From Microbacterium profundi (GTDB taxonomy: Bacteria; Actinomycetota; Actinomycetes; Actinomycetales; Microbacteriaceae), in assembly GCF_000763375.1 (NCBI RefSeq), contig NZ_JPSY01000001.1:496001-560000 (forward strand): a stretch of 64,000 bases of DNA. The letters run 5' to 3'. How positions within the stretch are numbered: the stretch's first letter is position 1; the number at the start of each line of letters is the position of its first letter. The notes beneath the pieces are model-generated. The model saw only the letters and a list, made by a program, of their open reading frames with translations, searched no databases and had not been told where the DNA came from. Below are positions 50,276 to 59,933 of this stretch, piece by piece. Made by a program: the position numbers and the translations under genes.

Positions 50276-51835
50276 TCAGCGCGGCGCGTAGTCGAAACTC
50301 CGAATGTGCAGCTCGGTGCTTGTCGGAGCACCGTTGCTCGTGCCGTGCACGCCCAGCCACAGGCCGAGGAATCCACCGGTCGCGACGGAATCGAGCGCTG
50401 CACCGTCGGCGACTGCCACGACGTCGAGTTCCTGCGGCGTCCGACCAGCGCACAGCTCGTAAGCCTGGCCGCGAATCCTCAATGCGAGAACGACCGAATC
50501 GGTCGCATCGCACGCCAGCGGCATCTCGCCGAGCAGGTGCTCGCGGTCCGCGCTGCGGTGGATGGCGACCACCCGCCTGTCGGCGTGCGGCCCGCCGACG
50601 ATCGAGAGGCGCACGTGGTCTCGCTCGGACTGCCGTACGACCAGCCCCGCCTCTTCGCCGTCCTGCAGATCGGCGTCGAGTGCGACGACGACATCGACGT
50701 CGACATGCTGCTGCCGCATGCCGAGGAACGCGGGGACCAGCGGCTCCGCGAGAGATTCCGCGCGCAGTGGAAGCGTCCATCCGTCTCCGGAGGAGGCCGC
50801 GATCTCGGTCGGCAGAGCGCGAAGCGCCGTCCAGCGAAGGTCGTCAGGCGGCACGATCCCGGTGGCGTCGCCCTGCGTCGCCCCTGGCGCCCATTCAGTG
50901 GCGAACGGGACATCGACCTCGAGCGGCACCCTTCCCTCGCCCGGTGCGAACACCGGCCAGCCGTCTTCCCAGACCACGGGAACCAGGAACGTCTCCCGCC
51001 CGAGGTTGTAGTGATATCCGCCGTACGGCCGCATCGCCAGCATCACTGACCACCAACTGCCGTCGGCCGCCTGGACGAGGTCGGCGTGCCCCACGCCGAT
51101 GATGTCGGCTCGTCGTCCCAGATGACGGTGGGTCAGAACGGGGTTCGCCTTGTTCCCGGCATACGGACCGGTGACGGCATCCGCTCTCGCGACCGAGATC
51201 GCATGGTGGAACTCCGTGCCGCCCTCGGCCGCCAGCAGTACGTATGCACCGTCGACCTTGTAAAGATGCGGGCCCTCTGTCCACACCGCCCCGAGCACCG
51301 CACCACGCCAGAGGACGTGCTCCTCACCGAGAAGCTCCATCTCCTGCAGGTCGAGCTCGCGCAGCCAGACCTCGGTCTGATCGTGCCACTGCGGCTCCCG
51401 CGCGAGACGGGTGCCATGCAGCCACGCGCGACCGTCGTCGTCGAAGAGGATCGACGGGTCGATGCCGTCGACGCCCAGCCAGATCGGATCCGACCACGGC
51501 CCTGCCGGGTCGGTGGCGGTCACGATGAAGTTGCCGCCGCGCCCGCCGTCGTTCTGGTCGACCAGAGTGCACACCAGGTAGAACGTGCCCTCGTGGAATC
51601 GCAGTGTCGGCGCGTACAGCCCGCTCGATGACCGCATACCGACCATGTCCAGCATCCCCGGCCGGTCGATCACGTGCCCGATCGGCTCCCAGTTCACGAG
51701 ATCGCGGCTGCGCAGCACCGGCAACCCGGGCAGATAATCGAATGTGGACGTGACGAGATAGAACTCGTCGCCCACCCTGCAGATCGTCGGATCAGGATGG
51801 CAGCCGGGCAGGATGGGATTCTGCACCACCGTCAT
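50276..51835 (-). CDS. GH43 beta-xylosidase/arabinofuranosidase
   Basis: A 519-residue two-domain enzyme: an N-terminal five-bladed propeller with the GH43 triad Asp15 (CHPDPTI), Asp126 (GIDPSILFDDDG) and Glu187 (WTEGPHLYK), and a C-terminal beta-sandwich (about 320-515) typical of GH43 xylosidases. There is no signal peptide, so it hydrolyses imported xylo-oligosaccharides. The ATG forms a 4-bp ATGA overlap with the GH3 stop upstream. The operon is binding protein, two permeases, GH3, GH43, perhaps with the ROK gene. Confidence 0.95.
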   Translation of the reverse strand: MTVVQNPILPGCHPDPTICRVGDEFYLVTSTFDYLPGLPVLRSRDLVNWEPIGHVIDRPGMLDMVGMRSSSGLYAPTLRFHEGTFYLVCTLVDQNDGGRGGNFIVTATDPAGPWSDPIWLGVDGIDPSILFDDDGRAWLHGTRLAREPQWHDQTEVWLRELDLQEMELLGEEHVLWRGAVLGAVWTEGPHLYKVDGAYVLLAAEGGTEFHHAISVARADAVTGPYAGNKANPVLTHRHLGRRADIIGVGHADLVQAADGSWWSVMLAMRPYGGYHYNLGRETFLVPVVWEDGWPVFAPGEGRVPLEVDVPFATEWAPGATQGDATGIVPPDDLRWTALRALPTEIAASSGDGWTLPLRAESLAEPLVPAFLGMRQQHVDVDVVVALDADLQDGEEAGLVVRQSERDHVRLSIVGGPHADRRVVAIHRSADREHLLGEMPLACDATDSVVLALRIRGQAYELCAGRTPQELDVVAVADGAALDSVATGGFLGLWLGVHGTSNGAPTSTELHIRSFDYAPR

Positions 51836-54264
51836 CGCACGCCCGCGCCCCCGGAATAGACCTCGGCTCCCGCCGATTCGGATGCCGCGTCGGATGCCAC
51901 CACTGATGCCTCCACCTCGGCGGTCGCCTGCCGCGGATCAGCCGTCGTCAGCACATGCACGGCGCCTGTCACGGCGAGCGTCGAGCGTGCCGTCGCGGTG
52001 CCTGCGGCCTCGGTCGCTGCCGCATCCGCGCCGACCCACACCTCGACGTCGCCCGGCTCGACGACGCGCGTCATCGATCGGTCACTGAAGGCGAACCGCT
52101 GAGTGGGCACCGAGAACCTCACCTTTGCGGACTGCCCAGGCGCGAGCCTCACACGCTGGAAGGCGAGCAGCTGCGCGACAGGGCGCGTCACCGATGCGGC
52201 GACGTCCCGGCCGTAGAGCTGCACGACCTCGTCCACGGTGCGCGTCCCGGTGTTGGCGACCTCGACCGCTGCGGCGAAGGATCCACCGGCGGTCACCTCC
52301 GCATCGACGACGAGCCCCCCGTACGCGACCTGAGAATAGGAGAGGCCGAAACCGAACGGACGCACTGGCGTCGGGTCGGTGGCCGTGATGTCCGATGCCC
52401 CGCCGAGCCGCGGATGCAGGTACGTGTACGGCTGCGCGCCGGCCGCACGCGGGAGAGAGACCGGCAGCCTCCCGGACGGGTTGACCCGTCCGGAGAGCAC
52501 TCCGGAGAGCGCCGCAGCCCCCTCTTCACCGGGGAAGAACGTCTGCAGCACCGCGGCAGGGCGGCGTTCACCGTCCAAGGCCCAGCCGATCGCATACGGC
52601 CGACCCGTGAGTGCGATCATCACGACCGGCGTGCCTGTCGCGACGACGGCCTCGACGAGCTCTCGCTGCACACCCGGCAGCTCCAGAGTCTCCGAGTCGT
52701 TGCCCTCGCCGACGGTGCCACGGCCGAACAGACCGGCCTGATCTCCGACGACGACGATCGCCACATCGGCACCGGCGGCCGCCGCGATGGCCTCGTCGAA
52801 TCCGGAGCGGTCCTCGCCCTCGACGTCTGCACCCCTGGCGTGCACGACGTCTGCGCTCCCGCCGGCTTCGGCCTCGAAGGCCTCCAGGAATGTCGGGATC
52901 TCGAACCCGATCTCGAACCCCGGGTGATGCGCGAGCACGTGGTTGGCGAACGAGTAGCACCCCATCAGCGCCTCGGCCCGGTGCGCGTTCGGGCCGATCA
53001 CGGCGATCCGCGACGACGCGGAACCCGGCTCGGTGAGCGGCAGGATGCCGTCGTTGGACAGCAGCACGATCGATTCCTCCGCGAGGCGCCGGGCGATGTC
53101 GCGGTGTCGGGGCGAGTCCAGGTCGATCTCGCTCGGCGGTTCGTCCTCGAACGCGTCCGGGTCGAGGAGACCGAGCTCCTCCTTCTGCGCCAGCGCGCGC
53201 AGCACGGCACGATCGACGAACGCCTCGTCGAACTCGCCCGCTCGGATCCGCTCCGCCAGTGGCGCGAGATACGCATCCCCCGTCGGCAGTTCGACATCGA
53301 TCCCCGCCACCAGCGCAGCGGCCGCCGCTTCGCCGCGGTCGGCGGCGATCGCATGCATGACCTCGAGGAACGCGACGGCGAAATAGTCGGCGACGACCAC
53401 GCCGTCGAAGCCCCAGCGTCCACGCAGCAGGTCGGTCAGGTACTCCTCGCTCGAGCCGAGCGGCACACCGTCGATCTCGGCGTAGGAGTTCATGACCGAT
53501 CGTGCGCCGCCGTCGAACAGCGCCATCTCGAACGGCGGCAGGAACACGTCCGCGATCTCCCGCGGTCCCGCGGACACCGGAGCGTGATTGCGCCCGGCGC
53601 GCGAACCCGAGTACCCGACGAAGTGCTTCAACGTGGCATGCACGCCGGCGGACTGCAGACCGGTGACGTACGAGGTGCCGAGCACGCCGACGACGTACGG
53701 GTCCTCCGCGATGCATTCGTCCACCCGTCCCCAGCGGGGATCGCGGATGACGTCGAGGACAGGTGCGAGACCCTGATGGATGCCGAGCTCCCGCATCGAC
53801 TCCCCGATCGAGGCGGCCATCTCCTGCACGAGGTCGGGGTCGAACGTCGCGCCCCAGGCCAACGGTGTGGGGAAGGCCGCAGCCTTCCATGCCGCGAGAC
53901 CTGTGAGGCATTCCTCGTGCACGAGGGCGGGGATGCCCAGTCTCGTCTCGCGCTTGAGACGCCGCTGCTCCGCCCAGAGCCACGCGGCGCGCTCGGCCGG
54001 CTCGACAGGGCGGGTCCCGTACACGCGCGTGTAGTGGCCGAGACCGTTCCTGGTCACGTCCTCCAGCTGGCCGCCGTCCTGCTGGCCGGCCGCCATCTCG
54101 GACTGCATCGGTGCGACGACGCCGTTCTGGTCGAGCCAGTACCCGACGATCTGCGCGAGCTTCTCCTCGAGCGTCATCTGCGCGTGCAGCGCACGCACTC
54201 GCTCCGACACTGCGGGCATGGCGGGAACTCCCGCGTTGGTATCCGACACGGATCTCTCTTTCAT
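51832..54264 (-). CDS. GH3 beta-glycosidase (beta-xylosidase/glucosidase)
   Basis: An 810-residue family 3 glycosidase: an N-terminal TIM barrel with Lys213-His214 (TLKHFVGYSGSRAG) and nucleophile Asp293 (GVVVADYF), an alpha/beta sandwich domain (RIAVIGPNAHRAEALMGCYS), and a C-terminal fibronectin-III-like domain (FGFGLSYSQVAY onwards). It lacks a signal peptide. The start could be ATG 54264 or GTG 54249, the latter with AAAGAGAG upstream. Coupled to a GH43 and CUT1 permeases, it probably removes terminal xylose or glucose from imported oligosaccharides. A further tail of about 50 residues is Ala/Thr/Glu-rich. Confidence 0.95.
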   Translation of the reverse strand: MKERSVSDTNAGVPAMPAVSERVRALHAQMTLEEKLAQIVGYWLDQNGVVAPMQSEMAAGQQDGGQLEDVTRNGLGHYTRVYGTRPVEPAERAAWLWAEQRRLKRETRLGIPALVHEECLTGLAAWKAAAFPTPLAWGATFDPDLVQEMAASIGESMRELGIHQGLAPVLDVIRDPRWGRVDECIAEDPYVVGVLGTSYVTGLQSAGVHATLKHFVGYSGSRAGRNHAPVSAGPREIADVFLPPFEMALFDGGARSVMNSYAEIDGVPLGSSEEYLTDLLRGRWGFDGVVVADYFAVAFLEVMHAIAADRGEAAAAALVAGIDVELPTGDAYLAPLAERIRAGEFDEAFVDRAVLRALAQKEELGLLDPDAFEDEPPSEIDLDSPRHRDIARRLAEESIVLLSNDGILPLTEPGSASSRIAVIGPNAHRAEALMGCYSFANHVLAHHPGFEIGFEIPTFLEAFEAEAGGSADVVHARGADVEGEDRSGFDEAIAAAAGADVAIVVVGDQAGLFGRGTVGEGNDSETLELPGVQRELVEAVVATGTPVVMIALTGRPYAIGWALDGERRPAAVLQTFFPGEEGAAALSGVLSGRVNPSGRLPVSLPRAAGAQPYTYLHPRLGGASDITATDPTPVRPFGFGLSYSQVAYGGLVVDAEVTAGGSFAAAVEVANTGTRTVDEVVQLYGRDVAASVTRPVAQLLAFQRVRLAPGQSAKVRFSVPTQRFAFSDRSMTRVVEPGDVEVWVGADAAATEAAGTATARSTLAVTGAVHVLTTADPRQATAEVEASVVASDAASESAGAEVYSGGAGVR

Positions 54265-54289
54265 CTCTGATCAGACCTATGTGGTCGAT

Positions 54290-55180
54290 TCAGCCCTTGA
54301 CCGCGCCGGTGAGCCCACCGACGATCCGACGCTCGAACATGCTGAAGAAGATCAGCGCGGGCAGCATCGACAACGACGTGTACGCGAGCACCCTCGCGGT
54401 GTCGACCGAGTACTGCGACGAGAAGTTCTGCACCCCGAGCGGGAGGGTGAACAGACTCGCGTCGTTGAGGATGAACAGCGGCAGCATGTATCCGTTCCAC
54501 GATCCGATGAACGCGAGGATGCCCACCGTGATCACGCCGGGCAGGCTCAGCGGGATCACCATCCTCCAGAAGAACCCGAGCCTGGAGGCGCCGTCGATGG
54601 ATGCCGCTTCCTCCAGCTCCTTCGGGATGGCCCGCAGGAACGGCACCAGGATGATGATCGTGGTCGGCAGGGCGAAGGCGATCTGCGGCAGGATGATGCC
54701 GCCGAGGCTGTTGACCAGGCCGAGGTTGCGGATCAGCAGGTAGAGCGGTGTGATCGCCACGGTGATCGGGAACATCAGACCCGCTGCGAAGAACGAGTAC
54801 ATGATGGCCTTGCCGCCGAAGTCGTACCGGGCGATGACGTAGCTGGCCATCACACCGAGGATGACGGCGCCGAGCGTGGTGCCGACTGCGGCGATCGTCG
54901 AGTTGACCATCGCGGTCCAGAACTCGCTGCTGCCGAGCACGTCGGTGTAATTGCCGATCTCCCACGGCGCGGGCCAGCCGGACGGGTCGGTCGTGATCTG
55001 CGAGTTCGTGCGGAACCCGCCGATGATGATGTAGAGGATCGGCGTGATGCAGACCGTGATCAGGATCAACGCGACCAGGTAGACGCCGGGGCTCCCCCAT
55101 CGCACACCGGATGGCGAGCGTCGGCGTCCGCGCGGCCCGATGGCCTGAATGGCCACGGAGGTCTTCAGAGTGTCGGTCAT
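54290..55180 (-). CDS. Sugar ABC transporter permease (MalG type)
   Basis: A 296-residue six-helix permease; the EAA loop is EEAASIDGASRLGFFWRMVIPLSLP (around residue 192). The ATG overlaps the stop of the upstream permease gene by 4 bp (ATGA). It works with the permease and binding lipoprotein encoded upstream in a CUT1-type xylo-oligosaccharide importer, by context. The GH3 gene follows after 25 bp. Confidence 0.94.
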   Translation of the reverse strand: MTDTLKTSVAIQAIGPRGRRRSPSGVRWGSPGVYLVALILITVCITPILYIIIGGFRTNSQITTDPSGWPAPWEIGNYTDVLGSSEFWTAMVNSTIAAVGTTLGAVILGVMASYVIARYDFGGKAIMYSFFAAGLMFPITVAITPLYLLIRNLGLVNSLGGIILPQIAFALPTTIIILVPFLRAIPKELEEAASIDGASRLGFFWRMVIPLSLPGVITVGILAFIGSWNGYMLPLFILNDASLFTLPLGVQNFSSQYSVDTARVLAYTSLSMLPALIFFSMFERRIVGGLTGAVKG

Positions 55181-56193
55181 CGCCGGCGCCCCTTTCGGCT
55201 GTCACCCGTCAGCGCGCCCTCGGTGTCGCGGCGGAGCACGAACCGCTGGTACACGAGAGCGACGACGAGTGAGATGAGGAAGAGCATCACGGCGACCGCG
55301 TTGCCGTAGCCGTAGCTTCCGGCCAGATGCCCGTTCTGGTACATGTAGGTGGCCATCGTCGATGTGCCGGCGGTAGCCGCGATGTACTGACCCCAGATGA
55401 TGTTGACGAGGTCGAACAGCTGCAGCGAGCCGATGATCGACAGGAAGGCCCAGATGCGGATGGTCGGTCCGAGCAGCGGAAGAGTGATGCTCCACTGCGA
55501 CTTCCAGAATCCGGCGCCGTCGATGGCCGCCGCCTCGTAGAGCTCTTCGGGGATGGACTGCATACCGGCGAGCATGAGGATGACGGCGAAGCCGATGTAC
55601 TTCCACGTGATGATGATCATCAGCGACCACATCGCGATCGCCGGATCCGCGATCCACGAGTTCTGCAGCGCGCCGAGGCCCACCTTCTCGAGGAGGGAGT
55701 TCAGCGCCCCGGCATCCTGGAGCATCAGGCTCCAGCCGGTTCCGACCACCACCTCGGCGATCACGTACGGGGCGAAGATCAGCACGCGGATCACGGAGCG
55801 TCCGCGGATCTTCTGGTTCAGCAGAAGTGCGAACAGGATCGCGATCGGCCCTTGCATGAGCAGTGAGAGGACGACGATCGTGAAGTTGTGCCCCACGGCT
55901 GCGCGGAACGTGTCGTCCTGCAGCATGAGGGCGTAGTTGTCGAGTCCGACGAACTCGGTGGGCCAGCCGTAGCCGTTCCATTTGAAGAAGCCGTAGAACG
56001 CGGCCATCATCACCGGGAAGATGACGAAGCCGACGAAGATCAGCAGTGCGGGTCCCGCCAGGAGCGCGATCTCGCCACGTTTGCGCCAGTCGGGACGCCG
56101 CGGCGCCCGTGTCGGGACCGATGCACGATCGGTCCCGACACGGTTGCTCCTCGCAGGCGCAGTGGATGACATCAGCGCCTGAGATTCGGTCAT
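55177..56193 (-). CDS. Sugar ABC transporter permease (MalF type)
   Basis: A 338-residue permease with six membrane helices; the EAA loop is YEAAAIDGAGFWKSQWSITLPLLGP (around residue 226). The start is ATG 56193, nine bases after the binding-protein stop; a second ATG seven codons on is possible, and neither has a strong ribosome site, so coupling to the upstream gene is likely. The frame is open far upstream but within the binding-protein gene. The N-terminal 40 residues are basic and cytoplasmic. Confidence 0.93.
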   Translation of the reverse strand: MTESQALMSSTAPARSNRVGTDRASVPTRAPRRPDWRKRGEIALLAGPALLIFVGFVIFPVMMAAFYGFFKWNGYGWPTEFVGLDNYALMLQDDTFRAAVGHNFTIVVLSLLMQGPIAILFALLLNQKIRGRSVIRVLIFAPYVIAEVVVGTGWSLMLQDAGALNSLLEKVGLGALQNSWIADPAIAMWSLMIIITWKYIGFAVILMLAGMQSIPEELYEAAAIDGAGFWKSQWSITLPLLGPTIRIWAFLSIIGSLQLFDLVNIIWGQYIAATAGTSTMATYMYQNGHLAGSYGYGNAVAVMLFLISLVVALVYQRFVLRRDTEGALTGDSRKGRRR

Positions 56194-56201
56194 TTCGCTT
56201 G

Positions 56202-57500
56202 TCAGCCCCTCGCCGCGGCGTTCGCGATGCTGTCGACGAGCTTCTGCGGGTCGCCCTGACCTGCGAGCATCTCGACGACACCGGTGTTCAGCGCGTTTCC
56301 GACGTTCTGGCCGAGCGCGGTGTCCAGCCACAGCGACACGTACGGTGCCTTGCTGTATGCCTCCATGAGCGGCTTCAGCGACGGGTCGGTCACTGCACCG
56401 GTCGCGTCCTGGTTGGCGGGGATCGTCTGGAAAGCGGTGGCGTACCCCTCCTGCCATTCCTTCGACGAGACGAAGTTCAGGAACTCCTCGCACGATGCCG
56501 GCGAGTCCGTCGAGCACGAGTACCCGTCGACGCCGCCCATCATCGCGCCGGCTTCGCCGTCGCCGCCGTCGACCTCGGGGAACGGGAACCAGCCGAGGTC
56601 CGGCAGCGGCTGCTCGTCGGGGGTGAGCCCGGCGATCACGCCGACGTCCCACGCGCCCATGAGCTCCATGGCGGCCTTGTGGTTGGCGACGAGACCGGCG
56701 GACGAGTTCGCGCCCTGCTGAGCCGTCGTCGTCAGGAAGCCCTCGTTGAACGGCTCGGTCTCCGCGAACTCGTTGAGGTTGTCGGCGGCGTCCAGCCAGC
56801 ACTTGTCGGTGAAGTCGGGGCTCGTGGCCAGGTTCTCGATGACGTCCTGTCCGCAGGCGCGCACCGCGAAGAAGTAGTACCAGTGCGCCGCGGGCCAGGC
56901 GTCCTTCGCGCCGAGAGCGATCGGCGCGATCCCTGCCGTCTTGAGCTTGTCCACCGCGTCCTCGAGCTCGGCGACGGTCGTCGGCTCGGAGGCGATGCCG
57001 GCCTGCTCGAACAGGTCCTTGCTGTAGAAGATTCCGCCGGGCAGCACGGCGCTGGGCACGCCGTAGATCTTGCCGTCGACGGTGAACGCACTGAACGGAG
57101 CCTCTCCGAGGGCCGTCTTGACGTCGCCGTCGATGAGGTCGGTGAGGTCCTTGACCTTGCCGGCGGCGACGATGTCGGCGAGCTTGCCGCCGCCGCGCGC
57201 CATGAAGATGTCCGGCATGTCACCCGAGTTGACGGCGGTCTGGAGCTTGCCGTCCATGTCCTCGTTCTGGATCGAGGTGACCTTGACCGTCACCTCTGGG
57301 TTCGCCTCGTTGAACGCGGCCGCGGCGTCCTCCCAGTACTGCTTGCCGTCACCGGTCGTCGAGTTGTGCCACATGGTGAGCGTGGTCTCGCCACCCTCGC
57401 CTTCGCCGCCCCCACCGCTGGTGCCGCTGCACCCGGCCAGGACGAGCGATCCCAGTGCGACGACCGCGGCGCCTGCCGCCAATGCCTTTCGCATCTTCAT
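56202..57500 (-). CDS. Sugar ABC transporter substrate-binding lipoprotein
   Basis: A 432-residue family 1 binding protein with the lipobox LVLAGC (lipid Cys at residue 24). A Gly/Glu-rich linker follows before TTLTMWHNSTTGDGKQYW. The mature protein contains three further cysteines that could form a disulfide (ACGQ, KCWL, SCEE regions). The ATG at 57500 follows GAGGAG. It is the first gene of the leftward xyloside operon and diverges from a LacI gene with an operator-like dyad between them. As for the other system, no ATPase is encoded locally. Confidence 0.94.
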   Translation of the reverse strand: MKMRKALAAGAAVVALGSLVLAGCSGTSGGGGEGEGGETTLTMWHNSTTGDGKQYWEDAAAAFNEANPEVTVKVTSIQNEDMDGKLQTAVNSGDMPDIFMARGGGKLADIVAAGKVKDLTDLIDGDVKTALGEAPFSAFTVDGKIYGVPSAVLPGGIFYSKDLFEQAGIASEPTTVAELEDAVDKLKTAGIAPIALGAKDAWPAAHWYYFFAVRACGQDVIENLATSPDFTDKCWLDAADNLNEFAETEPFNEGFLTTTAQQGANSSAGLVANHKAAMELMGAWDVGVIAGLTPDEQPLPDLGWFPFPEVDGGDGEAGAMMGGVDGYSCSTDSPASCEEFLNFVSSKEWQEGYATAFQTIPANQDATGAVTDPSLKPLMEAYSKAPYVSLWLDTALGQNVGNALNTGVVEMLAGQGDPQKLVDSIANAAARG

Positions 57501-57619
57501 GCTGTGTTCTCCTCTTCTTCGAGTTCTCGTGCAGCGCGACACGACATTTGTTGCCAGCCACACCAATGTGTTCGTGTGCCCACTCTGACACCGCTCCCAT
57601 GATCATGTCAAACGATATC

Positions 57620-57631
57620 GATAACGTTTTC
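57620..57631. promoter_or_regulatory. LacI-type operator in the divergent xyloside promoter
   Basis: GATAACGTTTTC is a 12-bp dyad with one mismatch around a central CG, the geometry expected for LacI regulators. It lies between the binding-protein start (57500) and the LacI start (57653). A second small palindrome, TATCGATA, abuts it on the left. The sequence differs from the GAAACCGCTTTC sites, as expected for a different repressor. Confidence 0.55.
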
Positions 57632-57652
57632 TATTCGGTTAGGCTGACTGGC

Positions 57653-58651
57653 ATGAATGCTCGGCCAACCATCACCGACGTGGCCCGAACGGCCGGAGTG
57701 TCGGTGGCGACCGTCTCGAAGGCGATCAACGGACGCGACGGCGTCTCCGCCGCGACTCATGCACGCGTGCTCCGCGTGGTGGCCGAACTCGGCTACGAGA
57801 GTTCTCTGGTCGCCACGTCTATGCGGCGCGGCAGGACGAACGTGATCGGCGTGCTCGTCGCCGAGTTCGAACCCTTCGCCCTCGAGCTGCTGCGTGGAGT
57901 GTCGACGGCGCTGGACGGCACTCCCTACGACGTGCTCGCGTACGCCGGCACGGTCTCGGCCGGCGATCATCTCGGGTGGGAGCGCCGCTCGCTCTCACGT
58001 CTCGGCGGCACGCTGATCGACGGAGCCATCCTCGTCACCCCCACCACCACGCCCGAGCGCTCGAACGTCCCGATCGTCGCGGTCGATCCACACACCGGCG
58101 CCGATGGACCGGCGACCGTGGCCGTGCACAGCCTCGACGGCGCCCACGCCGCGACCGAGCATCTGATCTCGCTCGGACATCGTCGCATAGGGCATCTCCG
58201 CGGCCGCACCGACCTGGAGTCCGCCCACCAGCGCGAGCGCGGGTACCGTGCCGCACTGGAGAGCGCCGGCATACCCTTCGATCCCGCGCTCGTCGCCGAG
58301 GGCGGGTATCGCGCCGCGAGTGCGACCGCCGGCTCCCACGCGTTGCTCGATCTGGACGACCGACCGACCGCGGTGTTCGCGGCGAACGACCTCTCCGCAC
58401 TCGAGATGATCAGGGTCGCGGCGGAGCGCGGCCTGCGGGTGCCTGACGACCTGTCCGTCGTCGGGTTCGACGACATCCCGGAGGCGGCATCCCATGTCCC
58501 ACAGCTGACGACGGTGCGCCAGCCTCTGGCCACCATGGGCACCGCCGCCGTGCGAGTGCTGCTCAGCATGCTCAGCGGGGGCGAGCCCGAGCACGTCCGC
58601 ATGCCGGCCGAACTCATCTCGCGTGGTTCCACGGCCGCGCCGACGCACTGA
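57653..58651 (+). CDS. LacI-family repressor of the xyloside transport operon
   Basis: A 332-residue LacI/GalR regulator: the helix-turn-helix is [23 protein letters not shown], followed by a ligand-binding domain ending [22 protein letters not shown] -10-like TAGGCT (57640-57645) ends 7 bp before the ATG and there is no ribosome site, so translation is probably leaderless. The candidate operator at 57620-57631 falls in the spacer of this promoter, which fits autorepression as well as control of the divergent binding-protein operon. The effector is probably a xylo-oligosaccharide. Confidence 0.93.
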   Translation: MNARPTITDVARTAGVSVATVSKAINGRDGVSAATHARVLRVVAELGYESSLVATSMRRGRTNVIGVLVAEFEPFALELLRGVSTALDGTPYDVLAYAGTVSAGDHLGWERRSLSRLGGTLIDGAILVTPTTTPERSNVPIVAVDPHTGADGPATVAVHSLDGAHAATEHLISLGHRRIGHLRGRTDLESAHQRERGYRAALESAGIPFDPALVAEGGYRAASATAGSHALLDLDDRPTAVFAANDLSALEMIRVAAERGLRVPDDLSVVGFDDIPEAASHVPQLTTVRQPLATMGTAAVRVLLSMLSGGEPEHVRMPAELISRGSTAAPTH

Positions 58652-58685
58652 CGCGCCCCGTTCGGCGTTGCGACCCGGGCGGTGC

Positions 58686-58732
58686 CCTGATATGTTTTTA
58701 CTCACAACAATTCACCATCGATGTTGAAAGCG
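58686..58732. promoter_or_regulatory. xylA promoter region
   Basis: An AT-rich stretch in otherwise GC-rich DNA between the LacI gene and xylA, containing TATGTTTTTACTCACAA and, further on, ATGTTGAAAG. It must hold the xylAB promoter and probably a repressor site, most plausibly for the ROK regulator. I could not define a clear dyad. Confidence 0.3.
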
Positions 58733-58740
58733 ACTTCCTC

Positions 58741-59931
58741 ATGGCACTCACCCCCACCCGCGAAGACAAATTCTCGTTCGGTCTCTGGACCGTCGACTAC
58801 AACGGCACCGATCCGTTCGGCGGCCCGACGCGCCCTCGCCTCGACGTGGTGCACGCCGTCGAGAAGCTCTCCGAGCTCGGTGCCTACGGACTCACGTTCC
58901 ACGATGACGACCTGTTCGCCTTCGGCTCCACCGACGCCGAGCGTCAGAAGCAGATCGACCGGCTCAAGGGCGCACTGTCCGACACCGGCCTCATCGTGCC
59001 GATGGTCACCACGAACCTCTTCAGCGCCCCCGTCTTCAAGGACGGCGGCTTCACCTCCAACGACCGCGACGTGCGCCGGTATGCCCTCCGCAAGGTGTTC
59101 CGCCAGCTCGACCTCGGTGCAGAGCTCGGCGCCAAGACCTTCGTCATGTGGGGCGGCCGCGAGGGCGCAGAATACGACTCCGCCAAGGATGTGCGCCAGG
59201 CCCTCGAGCGCTACCGCGAGTCCGTGAACCTTCTCGCCGACTACGTCACCGACAAGGGCTACGACATCCGCTTCGCGATCGAGCCCAAGCCGAACGAGCC
59301 CCGCGGCGACATCCTGCTGCCGACCCTCGGCCACGCGATCGCCTTCATCGGCTCGCTCGCACGTCCCGAGCTGTTCGGTGTGAACCCCGAGGTCGGCCAC
59401 GAGCAGATGGCTGGCCTGAACTTCGCCGCCGGCATCGCCCAGGCGCTGTTCCACGAGAAGCTCTTCCACATCGATCTCAACGGTCAGCGCGGCATCAAGT
59501 ACGACCAGGACCTCGTGTTCGGTCACGGCGACCTGCACAACGCATTCGCGCTGGTCGACCTGCTCGAGAACGGCGGCCCCGGCGGGGTTCCGGCCTACGA
59601 CGGCCCGCGTCACTTCGACTACAAGCCCAGCCGCACGGAAGACGAGACCGGCGTGTGGGACTCGGCAGCGGCGAACATGCGCACGTACTTGCTCCTCAAG
59701 GAGCGGGCAGCGGCGTTCCGCGCAGACCCCGAGGTGCAGGAGGCGCTGGCCGCTTCCAAGGTCGCCGAGCTCGCGCAGCCGACGCTGAACCCCGGCGAGA
59801 GCTACAACGACTTCCTCGCCGATCGCAGCGCCTTCGAGGACTTCGACGCCGACGCCTACCTCGGCGGCAAGGGCTTCGGATTCGTCCGTCTGCAGCAGCT
59901 CGCCACCGAGCACCTGCTCGGCGCGCGCTGA
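58741..59931 (+). CDS. xylA: Xylose isomerase
   Basis: A 396-residue actinobacterial (class I) xylose isomerase that converts D-xylose to D-xylulose. Catalytic His54 and Asp57 (TFHDDDL), metal ligand Glu181 and Lys183 ([10 protein letters not shown]), further ligands in [11 protein letters not shown] and [15 protein letters not shown], and the C-terminal helical arm are all present. The length is typical. It is first in the xylAB operon and only 2 bp from xylB. Confidence 0.98.
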   Translation: MALTPTREDKFSFGLWTVDYNGTDPFGGPTRPRLDVVHAVEKLSELGAYGLTFHDDDLFAFGSTDAERQKQIDRLKGALSDTGLIVPMVTTNLFSAPVFKDGGFTSNDRDVRRYALRKVFRQLDLGAELGAKTFVMWGGREGAEYDSAKDVRQALERYRESVNLLADYVTDKGYDIRFAIEPKPNEPRGDILLPTLGHAIAFIGSLARPELFGVNPEVGHEQMAGLNFAAGIAQALFHEKLFHIDLNGQRGIKYDQDLVFGHGDLHNAFALVDLLENGGPGGVPAYDGPRHFDYKPSRTEDETGVWDSAAANMRTYLLLKERAAAFRADPEVQEALAASKVAELAQPTLNPGESYNDFLADRSAFEDFDADAYLGGKGFGFVRLQQLATEHLLGAR

Positions 59932-59933
59932 AC

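Noticed and set aside
50214..58732. Possible shared ROK operator: TATGTT...CTCA near 50234 and near 58690
   Set aside because: The two sites differ in spacing by 3 bp and share only about 10 bases; too weak to call an operator.
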